Source: Ampullaceana balthica
Lineage: Eukaryota > Mollusca > Gastropoda > Lymnaeidae
Direction of reading: 5' to 3'
NCBI GenBank assembly: GCA_944989445.1
Contig: CALYLW010000966.1
Coordinates: forward strand, 251,016 to 315,015
DNA: 64,000 nt
Below, one piece after another: positions 1-10,184 of the stretch. The notes below the pieces were generated by a model. That model was not told where the DNA came from, did no database searches, and saw nothing but the letters and a program-made list of their open reading frames with translations. The translations under genes were made by a program, and so were the position numbers. How positions within the stretch are numbered: the stretch's first letter is position 1; every line of letters begins with the position of its first letter.

Positions 1-147
1 TATTTACCAATGAAGCTTATTTACATTCAAAAAGGAATATTTCAAAACTCCAAGCCCTACACTTCAGGACTACTGAGTTCAGCTCATCGGTGTGTGACAA
101 TCATAGCACAATGATCTAATGGACTCCCGGATACTTCTTTATTTCAA
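1..147. other. Unassigned sequence at window start
   Basis: No gene, RNA or repeat recognised. Ordinary AT-rich sequence; it may continue a feature outside the window. Confidence 0.5.
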
Positions 148-213
148 TGTGACTTGTGACTTCACTAATGTGACTTGTGACTTCACTAATGTGACTTGTG
201 ACTTCACTAATGT
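148..213. repeat. Short tandem repeat, 21-bp period, about 3 copies
   Basis: Three near-identical copies of a 21-bp unit containing GTGACTTGTGACTTCACTAA sit head to tail. There is no open reading frame of note. This is a small minisatellite, or the beginning of one. Confidence 0.85.
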
Positions 214-1642
214 GGATTGGGGCAAAGGGACAAGGAACGGAATCATTCCGTCAGTTTGAATGTCCAACTCTGTCAGATCAAATATCTAAAACTCTGCTTG
301 ACCAGTGTGAGGATTATCATTGAAAGAGAGGGATTTGCATTGTGTAGCCGTGGGCAGTGAAGATGATATTGGAAGTACAAGGTTAGCTTGTATGTGGCTC
401 ATGGGATAGAAAGATACATTTGAAGGGGTCCCAGCATGGACTATGTGATAAAACAAAGGATGCATACATTTATGTAGCTGTGTCTATTAGCTGTTCTAAC
501 ATGTTGTGTTTATTTGTATAAATATTTCCTAACAATTTAAATTTAGAACTTCCTAAAATTCAATGTGATATCTGAGGGTGCCCTCCCCCATCACTCACAC
601 CCTCCCACATCACTTCCTCCCCCTCCCCCCAAAGTCTCAGATTCACTTGGCCTGTACACCTACAGCTTTGTTCACTCTATCGTGTTTTCTCTATATACTG
701 TATATACATTAAAGAAGTTGTTGAGGCAGTGATACAGTAGCTGCTCAGTTGTCACATGTTGTATGTCACATTTTGTCAGTTAGTGACACCAAGCCAGTCA
801 GAGCTGTGTGTGTTAAATATAATATAAATTATAATATTTTAAGTTCATGTCTTAATTGCCTGTTATATATTGGGTGATAGAGTGTAATGGTGACTAGAGT
901 GTAATGGTGACTAGAGTGTAATGGTCACTAAATGGTGTTACTTACATCATGGCACCAGACTGTAATAAAGATGAACGACTTTTGTTTAGGTCTTAATCAG
1001 GTTTAATAATCTCCAACTACGAATATATTCCATTTATAACAAAGAATTCGATCTTTGAAAATAGACACTGTAATGGGTTAAAACAATAAGCGGACCCGTG
1101 ACAGACATAAGGGGGGGGTAGTCTAATATAAACGGGGGGGGGGAGGGGGATGTCTGGCGTTATTTTGAACAGACCAACTTTGAGACCTGCACCACCCCCC
1201 CCCCACCTTTTGCCCCACACATCCAAAAGTTGCACAAAAATTAAAATGTCATGTTCAAATGAACATGTTCCTTGTACACACACTTACATACATTATTTCT
1301 ATTTATTTCAAAGATGATGTACATATTAATCTTGAACCTGCATAAAACGTAGTTAAATTTCATGCCATATTGCTATACCATACATTATGTGAAATCATCA
1401 TATAGATGTCAAATGTACATATGTTATATAAGATTTTTTCTTTTTGAATGTTTCCAGTTGTAATAAAGTTGCCATGCTATTTAATTGATATTTATAAATG
1501 TTCATAAGAGACAAGTGTCATTCAGGACTAAACCTAACCTGCTACAAGGAGGACATTCTTTGTGTCCGCTCTAAATAACTGACCAGCACAATCTGGGTCA
1601 AACAGTTTGGCCAAGTGTTGAACCATCATGTCTGTTGATGGT
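214..1642. other. AT-rich non-coding stretch with G-runs
   Basis: No gene recognised. At 881-930 a 17-bp unit (GTGTAATGGTGACTAGA) is repeated about three times. At 1111-1149 the plus strand carries an 8-base and a longer G-run, and at 1193-1204 a C-run; the first pair could in principle form a G-quadruplex. The 88-residue minus-strand open frame here is low complexity and resembles no family I know. Confidence 0.6.
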
Positions 1643-1885
1643 TGACCTACTTTGTTGGTCGAACCTCATTGTGACCTACTTTGTTAGTCAAACCTCATTG
1701 TGACCTACTTTGTTGGTCAAACCTCGTTGTGACCTACTTTGTTGGTCAAACCTCATTGTGACCTACTTTGTTGGTCAAACCTCATTGTGACCTACTTTGT
1801 TGGTCAAACCTCATTGTGACCCACTTTGTTGGTTACCCTCATTGTGACCTACTTTGCTGGTTAACCCTCATTGTGACCTACTTTA
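1643..1885. repeat. Minisatellite, 29-bp period, about 8 copies
   Basis: Tandem 29-bp units contain GTGACCTACTTTGTTGGTCA. Copies at the right edge (from about 1830) lose bases and drift, as array edges usually do. Each unit contains one TGACCT hexamer. Confidence 0.95.
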
Positions 1886-2603
1886 ATAGCAGGCAAGTGG
1901 CTGTGACCCCCCACTCCAGTATTCTGTCATTTTGATTGAATGATTGTTTTAAAATGATTGTGTTCCTTCATGATTGTTATTGATGCTTGTTTGATCCCCC
2001 CAATGCCCACAAAACATTTCTTCCCATTTATTGATTTAAATTTCATAATAAACTTATGATTGTGACAAATTTACCAATGTCTTTCTCTTGTATAATAAAT
2101 GTTATGTTAATGTTAAAGTTTTGTTGTATTTCAGCGGGTTTTTTACTAGTGTGTAAGAAATAATTGTTCTATAATCAGTTTTATTTTGTGGAAATAGGGT
2201 GTTATAGCTTTAAATGGTCTTTTGTTCTCTTGTCAATTTAGTTTAAAAGAACACCTTCTAGAATCTTCCATACACAAATCTCAACTGTAATAGTAATACA
2301 TAAGATGAGGTGTGATGCACCATGGGATTTCAAATAAAAAATTTCAATAAATCCTTGATGTATATTACACACATACATCATATCACAGATTGCTGGTACA
2401 CATTGATGTAAAATTTAAGAAGTACACAAGGATGTACATGGTAACAAGTAGATATGAATGTACATGCTAACAAGTACACATGAATGTACTTGTGTAAAAC
2501 TGAAGGCTCATAACAAGACAATATTTGAGAGCATTCGTTCTCTTTCAATTAAAACACTGTTGTTAATTAAGTTGAAATGCCAATCTTTAAGTCTGTACAA
2601 GTG
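1886..2603. other. Unassigned AT-rich stretch
   Basis: No gene recognised. Near 2390-2490 there are irregular repeats around GTACACATGAATGTAC and similar words. Otherwise single-copy-looking sequence without coding character. Confidence 0.5.
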
Positions 2604-3390
2604 CACTTCCTATTACACACCACACACAACACACTTCCTATTACACACCACACACAACACACTTCCTATTACACACCAAACACAACACACTTCCTATTAC
2701 ACACAACACACTTCCTATTACACACCACACATAACACACTTCCTATTACACACAACACACTTCCTATTACACACCACACACAACACACTTCCTATTACAC
2801 ACCACACACAACACACTTCCTATTACACACAACACACTTCCTATTACACACCACACACAACACACTTCCTATTACACACAACACACTTCCTATTACACAC
2901 CACACACAACACACTTCCTATTACACACCACACACAACACACTTCCTATTACACACCACACACAACACACTTCCTATTACACACCACACACAACACACTT
3001 CCTATTACACACAACACACTTCCTATTACACACCACACACAACACAATTCCTATTACACACAACACACTTCCTATTACACACAACACACTTCCTATTACA
3101 CACCACACACAACACACTTCCTATTACACACCACCCACAACACACTTCCTATTACACACCACAAAAAACACACTTCCTATTACACACAACACACTTCCTA
3201 TTACACACCACACACAATACACCTCCTATTACACACAACACACTTCCTATTACACACCACCCACAACACACTTCCTATTACACACAGCACACTTCCTATT
3301 ACACACCACACACACCTGTCACAACAACACACTTCCTATTACACACAACACACACCACCCACAACACATTTCCTATTACCACCCACAACA
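2604..3390. repeat. Minisatellite with alternating 21- and 28-bp units
   Basis: Units share CACTTCCTATTACACAC and come in two lengths: 21 bp ending ACAACA, and 28 bp with one extra CACACAC block. The two lengths are interspersed. Both are multiples of 7 and the 28-bp form adds one 7-bp step, so replication slippage on the CA-rich part explains the length change. Both long plus-strand frames across it (316 and 292 residues) are repeat by-products. The right edge is degenerate. Confidence 0.95.
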
Positions 3391-3590
3391 GGTTCCCCCT
3401 CCCCCTAACTTTCCCCCAGTGCACAGATCCACAACTCGACCAAGTTCGGCAATGATGTAATGAAAGTGCAGGAAGTAGCCACACCACAATATAGGAAATG
3501 GGGCCACTTGGTGACGCGAGTTTTGTGAGGGCCAGACACGTGAGTCAACCCTCCCCCGCCCCTCGCGTTGGCCACGTGCTCTCATTAACA
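3391..3590. other. Unassigned non-repetitive spacer
   Basis: GC-richer spacer between two arrays. No gene, RNA or element end recognised. Confidence 0.4.
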
Positions 3591-3764
3591 ACATAACACC
3601 ATGTAGTGGACACAATAACACCATGTAGTGGACACAATAACACCATGTAGTGGACACAATAACACCATATAGTGGACACAATAACACTATATAGTGGACA
3701 CAATAACACCATATAGTGGACACAATAACACCATATGGGACACAATAGTGGACACAATAACACC
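3591..3764. repeat. Minisatellite, 22-bp period, about 8 copies
   Basis: Tandem 22-bp units contain ATAACACCATGTAGTGGACA, with a G/A variant giving CATGTAG or CATATAG. The array stops a few bases before the terminal inverted repeat of the hAT element at 3773. Confidence 0.95.
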
Positions 3765-4037
3765 GTTTGGATCAGTGGTTCCCAAACTTTTTTGACCCAC
3801 TGACCCCTTTTATAGTCAAAACTTCCCCACGGACCCGCAAGTGAAAAAACTATATAAATGCATAGTATAAAAATTACTAATCCAAAAAGCAACATTTATT
3901 TGAAGCATTTATTGAAATTATAACTTTTGTTTAAAATAAAATTGGAAAAAAATAATAACATCGATAAACGTGCGATTTTATGAGTGTATTTATGACCGAC
4001 TCTATGTTTGTTACTAGCAACTGCAAATCCCAACGAG

Positions 4038-4235
4038 CAGTGGCGTCACTAGGGGGTGTGGTGGGGGCGGGCCGCCCCGGGTGACACAATCACAAGGGGT
4101 GACACCAAACGTAACATTCTATATGTTCCCGTTATCTGGCACTTAAAAATTCAGAGGAGTTCTATGGGGTAAGTCTTGAGGGGGTGACACCATGAGCTAC
4201 CGCCCCGGGTGACACCAACCCTAGTGACGCCTCTG
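4038..4235. mobile_element. hAT-type MITE, 198 bp, nested, TSD with one mismatch
   Basis: The left end starts CAGTGGCGTCACTAGGG and the right end is the inverse CCCTAGTGACGCCTCTG. The flanking 8-mers are CCAACGAG (4030-4037) and CCCACGAG (4236-4243), one mismatch, as expected for a hAT TSD. The interior holds repeated GGGTGACACC words and is GC-rich, unlike the surrounding AT-rich hAT element. It is non-coding and moved by an unlinked transposase. Confidence 0.88.
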
Positions 4236-4389
4236 CCCACGAGCACCAATTTCTTATAGGTTTCTGATTTTTATGTTGAGGTTCACAGCGGCACTGAATC
4301 TTTGTTCTACCCAATGGAAAGACGGTAAAGCAGTCAACAACTTCTGTACAATAACTCGTAATGCAGGCTATATAAATTGGGCTGTACAT

Positions 4390-5110
4390 TGACCCAAAAT
4401 GCAAGATGTAAAATTGAGATCTGATTTTGTAACCAGAAATTGTAGTATCCTAGTTCAAACATTGGTTTAAGTTCCTCATTTCAATAAGCTGCTCCAGTAT
4501 TAGTATGAATTCATCTGTGTTTGGGATCTGAGCTAGTCCACGCGCAAAAGGGTTCAACACCCAGTCGGGAATATCCAAGTGAAGAATTTCTTCAAATCTT
4601 TGGTTGAGGTCTGCGTGAAGAACTGTTAAGTTTTGACAGTAGTAGGCCAGCAAATCTTTATCTCCATTTTTGCAATTTCAAAAGATTTGGAAACTGAGAA
4701 CATTCTCCTGTTCCTAAGTTTTGTTTGTACAGAAAAACGTTTGCAACAAACCAGATAGTATACTTTTGATTAAATTTAATTGCTTTACTTGTACTTGTAG
4801 TTTCAAATTAGTTTCTTTAAAGTTGGTAAATAAATCATTTATTAAGGATATGTCATTTTTTGAGTTAATTGTGTCGCAAATCATTGTCTTTGTTTTCCAG
4901 GAATTCCAACACTGAATCAAAGAGAGCATAAATCGATTTAAATAAGTACTTGTTGATAACCAACGTACTTATGTGTGAATAAGTAAACGATTATAGGCTT
5001 CTTCATTTGTCCAAACAATGTTGAGTAAATAATCTCTCATTGAAGGCATTCCTTCTGATTTTATTAACTGCTCTAATGACATTATCTAGTGATCCATACA
5101 AATTCCACTA
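4390..5110 (-). pseudogene. hAT transposase remnant (SCAND3/ZBED5-like), frameshifted and stopped
   Basis: Read on the minus strand, this carries recognisable parts of the C-terminal half of a hAT transposase. Around 5087-5010 the frame gives a VIRAVNKIRRNAFNERLF-like segment, matching the family's VxxxxNxIxxxxLNxRLF pattern. It is followed near 4985-4925 by LLIHT, a stop, then VRWLS and LNRF, the family's LLxHTEVRWLSxGxxLxR signature. Next comes a segment ending LKLQVQVKQLNLIKS (4929-4714), then the block with DIPDWVLNPF (4653-4450), which matches the post-dimerisation part of SCAND3/ZBED5-type proteins. Stops and frame changes separate the parts, so no functional protein is made. The N-terminal catalytic half is not recognisable. 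Family placement rests on motif memory, not a search. Confidence 0.8.
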
Positions 5111-5333
5111 AATTTTGCGAATAAATGATGTGGATGATGGTACAATGTACTAAAAATACATTCCCTTCAGCTTGTTTTAAGTATGCCAGAAAGTCAAGGG
5201 TATTGCTTTAACTTGAAAAAATCTTTTTAATTCAGTTAATAACGTTTCTCCTTTCGTATCTGTTTCCAAACATTTAGCCATACTTCAAATATTCAACAAC
5301 ACTGTATTGTCGGCATTGTTTCTTTGGCTCACT

Positions 5334-5498
5334 CAGTGCTGGATCTTGCAAAACAAGCTATAGCTTAGGGCCTCCGCCTTCTTGGAGGTCCCCGAAACTT
5401 TTTTTCCAGATTTGGCACTGACATAGAATATCTGGACTTCAAAAGGGCCCCTTTATCTCAAATAGCTTAGGGCTCTATCAAGTCTAAATCCAGCCCTG
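5334..5498. mobile_element. hAT-type MITE, 165 bp, nested, perfect 8-bp TSD
   Basis: The left end begins CAGTGCTGGAT and the right end is ATCCAGCCCTG. The 8-mer GGCTCACT occurs exactly on both sides (5326-5333 and 5499-5506). This shows an insertion into the older hAT element at 3773-6072. The inner part carries an inverted pair of AGCTTAGGGC-like words. No coding capacity. Confidence 0.92.
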
Positions 5499-6072
5499 GG
5501 CTCACTCATTCTCTTACTCTTATCTATGGTAACAAACCACTGTTAATAATAATTAACATTTTCAATGGAATGCTACAGTAAAGCACTATGGAAAAAAATA
5601 TTTGATAGGATACAATTTAGATAAATATAACTTCCTGGCACATCGAAAAATACCCTACCTTGCAACCCTCGTAGATTCAAGTTAAAAACTTGTATTTTGC
5701 TGACCTACTTATTGGAATTCCGCATTTCTTATGCATCAAGCTAGACCTTTCAACAAACCAAGTACTTTGATTGGTTATAGTTGTAGAAATAACCTCAGTT
5801 CTACAACCTTTTCTAGGTAAAACAACATTGTACTCCATGACTGATAGCACCTAAGATAGTATTTAATCAGTTGAAAATATACTATTTTATTTATTATTTA
5901 TTTTAATTTCCATAATAATAAAAATTGATCAGTTTTATTATTTTATATTAAACTTTGCGCGGACCCCCTGACGCTGTTCAGGGACCCCCAAATCAATTTT
6001 AATTTTCCACGGACCCCCTGAATGGTACCAGGGACCCCTGGGGGTCCGTACGGACCACTTTGGGAACCACTG

Positions 6073-6832
6073 ACCAACTAACTCATGACGTCATTTGAGA
6101 GATAGGACAAAAGCGTCTTATAGGACAATATCGAGTTACGATGGCCTTGACATTTGAAGACTATGTCACAAGCCTGCCAACCATTCCAATTTTTCCGGAA
6201 TTATACATATTTTTTTACCCCTGATTCCGAAATTGCGACAAGACCTTTAAAATTCCGATTGTTATAAAAAAATATATAAGTGCCAAAAAAATAATTTATA
6301 AACATTTTAAAAAAATAATAATAAAAGTCGAGTATGACAGGAAGTGACGTGTTTTGATGATGCCACGTCCTAGGTTTTTTTTTCTTTTTCTGTCCCCTTC
6401 AGGGTCCCCAGGAAGGGGGCAAAACTATCGCGATTTTCGAGACTTTATAAATGTCTTATTCCATCATTTGAAATTACAAACATTGATAAATAATAGCCAA
6501 GTTATGGAATTAAGTATTATATTTTATATATCTTACCTTACACTTAAAATGTGTGTACATTTAACTAGAACCAAAAATGTTGGTTTTAAAAATTGTGACA
6601 ATTTTTTTATTTATTTAAAGTACACCGATGTCACATTATTTCCTTTTCCGAGTTGTGTCAAAATTAAACAATTTGGCAACATCGATTTTTGCCGTCAGAC
6701 GTCATCGAGTTTTGTCACACACTAAAGCACATTACTTCATCGGCTATTTATAATCAACATCTAAGCTTGTAAAGAATAACATGTCATCGAGTTTTGTCAT
6801 CATTTTACATCGTCGTATGTTGTCCTCAAAAC
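6073..6832. other. Unassigned AT-rich stretch
   Basis: No gene or element end identified. A 123-residue plus-strand frame at 6354-6725 is AT-driven and matches nothing I recognise. Two related words, around 6700 and 6785, contain GTCATCGAGTTTTGTCA, so a short local duplication is present. Confidence 0.45.
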
Positions 6833-7318
6833 ATCATATAATATATGATATAATATATGATATAATATATGATATAATATATGATATAATATATGATATA
6901 ATATATGATATAATATATGATATAATATATGATATAATATATGATATAATATATGATATAATATATGATATAATATATGATATAATATATGATATAATAT
7001 ATGATATAATATATGATATAATATATGATATAATATATGATATAATATATGATATAATATATGATATAATATATGAAGTAATATGAAGTAATATATGATA
7101 TAATATATGATATAATATATGATATAATATATGATGTAATATATTATATAATATATGAAGTAATATATGATATAATATATGATATAATATATGATGTAAT
7201 ATATGATATAATATATGAAGTAATATATGATATAATATATGATATAATATATGATATATATATGATATAATATATGATATATATGATATAATATATGATA
7301 TAATATATGATATAATAT
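6833..7318. repeat. AT-only-like minisatellite, 12-bp period, about 40 copies
   Basis: The 12-bp unit is GATATAATATAT. The left 240 bp is essentially perfect; from about 7075 rightwards copies change to GAAGTAATATAT, GATGTAATATAT or shortened forms. The sequence is nearly self-complementary and would extrude hairpins easily. Both long frames over it (IYDI on plus, ISYI on minus) are repeat by-products because 12 is a multiple of 3. Confidence 0.97.
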
Positions 7319-7404
7319 CGTCTTTTCTTTTAGAAATATTATGTTGTCTTTGCTGAAAACATCTACGAGAAATTAATTTTTTTTTAGGATGAGGCCCGGG
7401 CCAG

Positions 7405-7449
7405 TTAAAATTTGGCATTTGGCCCGCAGGCCGAAATCTCGACACCCCT
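7405..7449. mobile_element. Probable right end of a hAT-type element (relic)
   Basis: GGCCCGCAGGCC followed by CTCGACACCCCTG is the kind of sequence that ends many hAT MITEs, including the one at 61436-61633 in this window. I could not find the matching left end to the left; the 12-bp AT array lies where it might be. Relic only. Confidence 0.45.
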
Positions 7450-7493
7450 GTTCTAAGCGATTGTTTTATCTTGTGCCTATTCGCAAGGATAAA

Positions 7494-7630
7494 TCAAATA
7501 TTTCATAACTATAGTTTCATTGTCCCAAATATTTCATAACTATAGTTTCATTGTCCCAAATATTTCATAACTATAGTTTCATTGTCCCAAATATTTCATA
7601 ACTATAGTTTAATTGTCCCCAAATATTTCA
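7494..7630. repeat. Minisatellite, 31-bp period, about 4.4 copies
   Basis: Four nearly identical 31-bp units contain AAATATTTCATAACTATAGT and end TTCATTGTCCC. The last copy carries one C-to-A change and an extra C, then breaks off. Confidence 0.95.
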
Positions 7631-7971
7631 AGTAAAAATTTTGATAACAAATTGAATAACACGGTTATGGAATCAAAAGCCGTGACGTCATTGTTTTACC
7701 TGTGAAGCTTCAGCAGCAACCACCGCCACCACCAGCACAACCCACAACCCACAACCCACACCCCACACATTATGGGTTCAACAAGTGCAGCCGATAGGGC
7801 GTGGTTTCCAAGTCACACCTCACTTGGCCCTTCAGTCACCCTCGGATGGTGACTCAGTCACATGGGGCAGATGACGTAGTCACGTGATCCACACATTTTA
7901 GCTCCCAGACATGCTGTGCTGTTTGATTTGGACGCGTTTTGGAAGCTTATATTAAGATGAGGTCAACTAAT
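7631..7971. other. Unassigned spacer with short CA-rich repeats
   Basis: No gene recognised. ACCCACA is repeated about 7738-7765, and CACGTG occurs near 7880. A TGACGTCA palindrome lies near 7683. Confidence 0.4.
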
Positions 7972-8357
7972 CAGTGGCGTAACAACGGCTTGGCATTGGG
8001 GCCGTTGTCAAGGGCGCCGGCCTGTGCCAGTTCAAAAGGGCGCCGTTAAATGTCTAATTTTAAAATTTTTATTTAAATAAATATTTCACTTTATCCTTGA
8101 TAACAAAAAAAAGGGAATAATTAATTATTTTTTAAATAATAACCCCCTTTTCAGAAGATGACGACTTATGGGGGAAGTGAAGTAGCATTTATTAAAACCA
8201 TTATAATATTTTATTATGTTTGTGGCCTTTGCAGAGCAAAGTCAAACAAATGCACATAGTCCTAATTAGGTAGGTGTGCACGCGCCCAGCATTGATGCAG
8301 ATGTTGTGACATTTTTTGAAACTATACATGAATTGTACACATTTTTCTTAACTAGTA

Positions 8358-8544
8358 CAGTGCTTCTCAAAGTGGTGGTCCGCGGACCGATGCCGGTCCG
8401 TGGGCCATCCGATGCCGGTCCGCAGAAGTTACACAGAAAGGACATTTTCTACCACGTCAGTACAGTAAAAATAGTTCACCGGTCTCTGATGCAATGGAAA
8501 ATATTCCTGTCGGTGTGCAATACTAAAAAGTTTGAGAAACACCG
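8358..8544. mobile_element. hAT-type MITE, 187 bp, perfect 8-bp TSD
   Basis: The left end is CAGTGCTTCTCAAAGT and the right end ACTTTTTAGT... closes with TTTGAGAAACACCG. The 8-mer AACTAGTA is found exactly on both sides (8350-8357 and 8545-8552). Just inside the left end a 22-bp motif containing GCCGGTCCGTGGGCCATCCG is partly duplicated. The same motif, on the other strand, is the unit of the array at 21637-22066. Confidence 0.93.
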
Positions 8545-8605
8545 AACTAGTAGATTGAAATAAAATATCCTCAGTCCCTGAAATCAGTCTAAAGAAGCAA
8601 GTTAA

Positions 8606-8690
8606 ACGAATAAAAAAAAACTTAGCTGCGGTGAAATCCAATTAGTCTAGTAGAGATATCTACCGCAGCTAAGTTTTTTTTATTCTTTCG
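8606..8690. repeat. Palindrome with about 27-bp arms
   Basis: The left arm 8606-8632 (A-run, then CTTAGCTGCGGT) is matched by the right arm 8662-8690 (ACCGCAGCTAAG, then a T-run). The loop is about 29 bp. It lies directly upstream of the Penelope-like tail hairpin at 8724, so the two may belong to one element. Confidence 0.85.
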
Positions 8691-8723
8691 TTTTATTCGT
8701 TTTATTTGTGTACTATTTGTTCG

Positions 8724-8750
8724 TTGAGGAAGGCTCTTTGCCGAAGCGTT
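8724..8750 (+). ncRNA. Hammerhead-like hairpin, Penelope-like tail (degenerate)
   Basis: TTGAGGAAGGC, a five-base loop, then GCCGAAG. It has the same layout as the motif at 36364-36385: a CTGANGA-like box, a GGC/GCC stem and a GAAA-like box. Here the first C is T and GAAA is GAAG, so a self-cleaving activity is unlikely. I read it as the decayed end of a Penelope-like element. This is inference from motif layout. Confidence 0.35.
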
Positions 8751-9049
8751 CGCTGTTTTGTTACGTCCTGTCAGGCTAACTAATACCCTGTTTATATGTT
8801 ATACATTTACTAATTTAAAAGCCTGATTGCAGTCTTACCCCCATTACTTGATGAAATAATCACTAATTTTGCAAACAATAAAGCAAGAAAAGTTAAGCTT
8901 TGAACCTTTGATATAGGACATAGGACATAGGAGTGGATCGGTGCAGCGTTACTGACATTAACTTTTAAGTGTGAGTTTCTATCGTTATGCCTGAAATAGT
9001 GAGTATGAAACTTTGACACTATTGTTTTTATTTATAATACACGATACTA

Positions 9050-9193
9050 AAGGTTGGTCCACACCTCTCAAATGCTCGCGAGTATTTACCCAAGTATCAC
9101 ACGAACGCACCTATTTTGGGCGTATTTTATAGTGCGTTCGTGTGATGTTTGATCAAATGCTCGCGAGCATTTGAGAGGTGTGGACCAACCTTA
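9050..9193. mobile_element. Foldback MITE, about 144 bp
   Basis: The left arm starts AAGGTTGGTCCACACCTCTC and the right arm ends with its exact inverse. A second inverted pair, CACACGAACGCAC and GTGCGTTCGTGTG, lies inside, so almost the whole element folds into one long hairpin. Flanks ATACTA and TTAGTA-like bases extend the palindrome; a clear TSD is not visible. The superfamily is unknown. Confidence 0.85.
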
Positions 9194-9625
9194 AGTATTG
9201 CTGTAGTCTGTATTAACGCAACAATATCCAGTTTTATCCACCAATTTAATTGGTATTATTTAGTAAATAATAAACTTTAAATTAGTATTGTTCCTGTCTT
9301 TTACATTGATACATCCTCGTTGTTTGACTGTAACTGCCAGACTACGTAATTATTGACATAAATAAAATAAGAGAAATTCAATTATTTTTTTTTATCAAAA
9401 ATGAAAAAAATCGCAAAGCTGAAACTTGTCAATTTAGCAAGGGCGTCAAAAACCTAGTTACGCCTCTAAAAACTAATGTCCCTTTGTTTTATCATGTTGA
9501 TTTTGTCAACACCAGTTGACCCACAAGAACACATTGCGGGGCGTGGCAAGCCTGTTGGACACCGTGGCACCCCATGTAGATAAAGGGCCGCGGTAAAATC
9601 ATTTATGAATGACGTCACAGCGTAC

Positions 9626-10160
9626 CAGTTAGCATAACATCCGAGGCACATCCATTCAGTTAGCATATCATCCGAGGTACATCCATTCAGTTAGCATATC
9701 ATCCGAGGTACATCCATTCAGTTAGCATATCATCCGAGGCACATCCATTCAGTTAGCATATCATCCGAGGTACATCCATTCAGTTAGCATATCATCCGAG
9801 GTACATCCATTCAGTTAGCATATCATCCGAGGTACATCCATTCAGTTAGCATATCATCCGAGGTACATCCATTCAGTTAGCATATCATCCGAGGTACATC
9901 CATTCAGTTAGCATATCATCCGAGGTACATCCATTCAGTTAGCATATCATCCGAGGTACATCCATTCAGTTAGCATATCATCCGAGGTACATCCATTCAG
10001 TTAGCATATCATCCGAGGTACATCCATTCAGTTAGCATATCATCCGAGGTACATCCATTCAGTTAGCATATCATCCGAGGTACATCCATTCAGTTAGCAT
10101 ATCATCCGAGGTACATCCATTCAGTTAGCATATCATCCGAGGCACATCCATTCAGTTAGC
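9626..10160. repeat. Minisatellite, 31-bp period, about 17 copies
   Basis: 31-bp units contain CAGTTAGCATATCATCCGAG. Copies are almost identical; a T/C change (GGTACATCC or GGCACATCC) is the main variant and occurs mostly near both edges. Confidence 0.97.
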
Positions 10161-10184
10161 AGTAAGACATTTGGCTGCGGCATA

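Larger units (their letters stand above)
3773..6072 (-). mobile_element. hAT DNA transposon, 2.3 kb, decayed, with nested MITEs
   Basis: The left end reads CAGTGGTTCCCAAAC and the right end is its inverse, TTTGGGAACCACTG. That 14-bp terminal inverted repeat is of the kind common in hAT elements. Subterminal blocks rich in GGGGTCC repeats lie just inside the right end. The minus strand carries remains of a hAT transposase. Two smaller hAT MITEs have inserted inside, at 4038-4235 and 5334-5498. The flanking 8-mers (GTTTGGAT and ACCAACTA) do not match, so the TSD has been lost or the flank is rearranged. Confidence 0.85.
7972..9469. mobile_element. Probable hAT shell, about 1.5 kb, containing nested repeats
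   Basis: The left end CAGTGGCGTAAC and the right end CCTAGTTACGCCTCT form an imperfect terminal inverted repeat of the CAGTGGCGTAAC hAT type. Flanking 8-mers are CAACTAAT (7964-7971) and AAACTAAT (9470-9477), 7 of 8 matching, with one extra base at the right end. Inside are a second hAT MITE (8358-8544), a hairpin with a Penelope-like tail (8606-8750) and a foldback (9050-9193). No transposase is recognisable. Confidence 0.6.

Noticed and set aside
1111..1149. G-quadruplex as a regulatory element
   Set aside because: G-runs are present, but homopolymer runs recur all over the window and nothing else points to function.
6354..6725. 123-residue plus-strand frame as a host gene
   Set aside because: AT-driven composition, no family resemblance, and no support from start context or neighbouring exons.
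6760..7457. hAT element delimited by ATCTAAGC and TTCTAAGC
   Set aside because: The right end looks hAT-like, but the sequence after the left 8-mer lacks any matching terminal repeat, so the 7 of 8 match may be chance.
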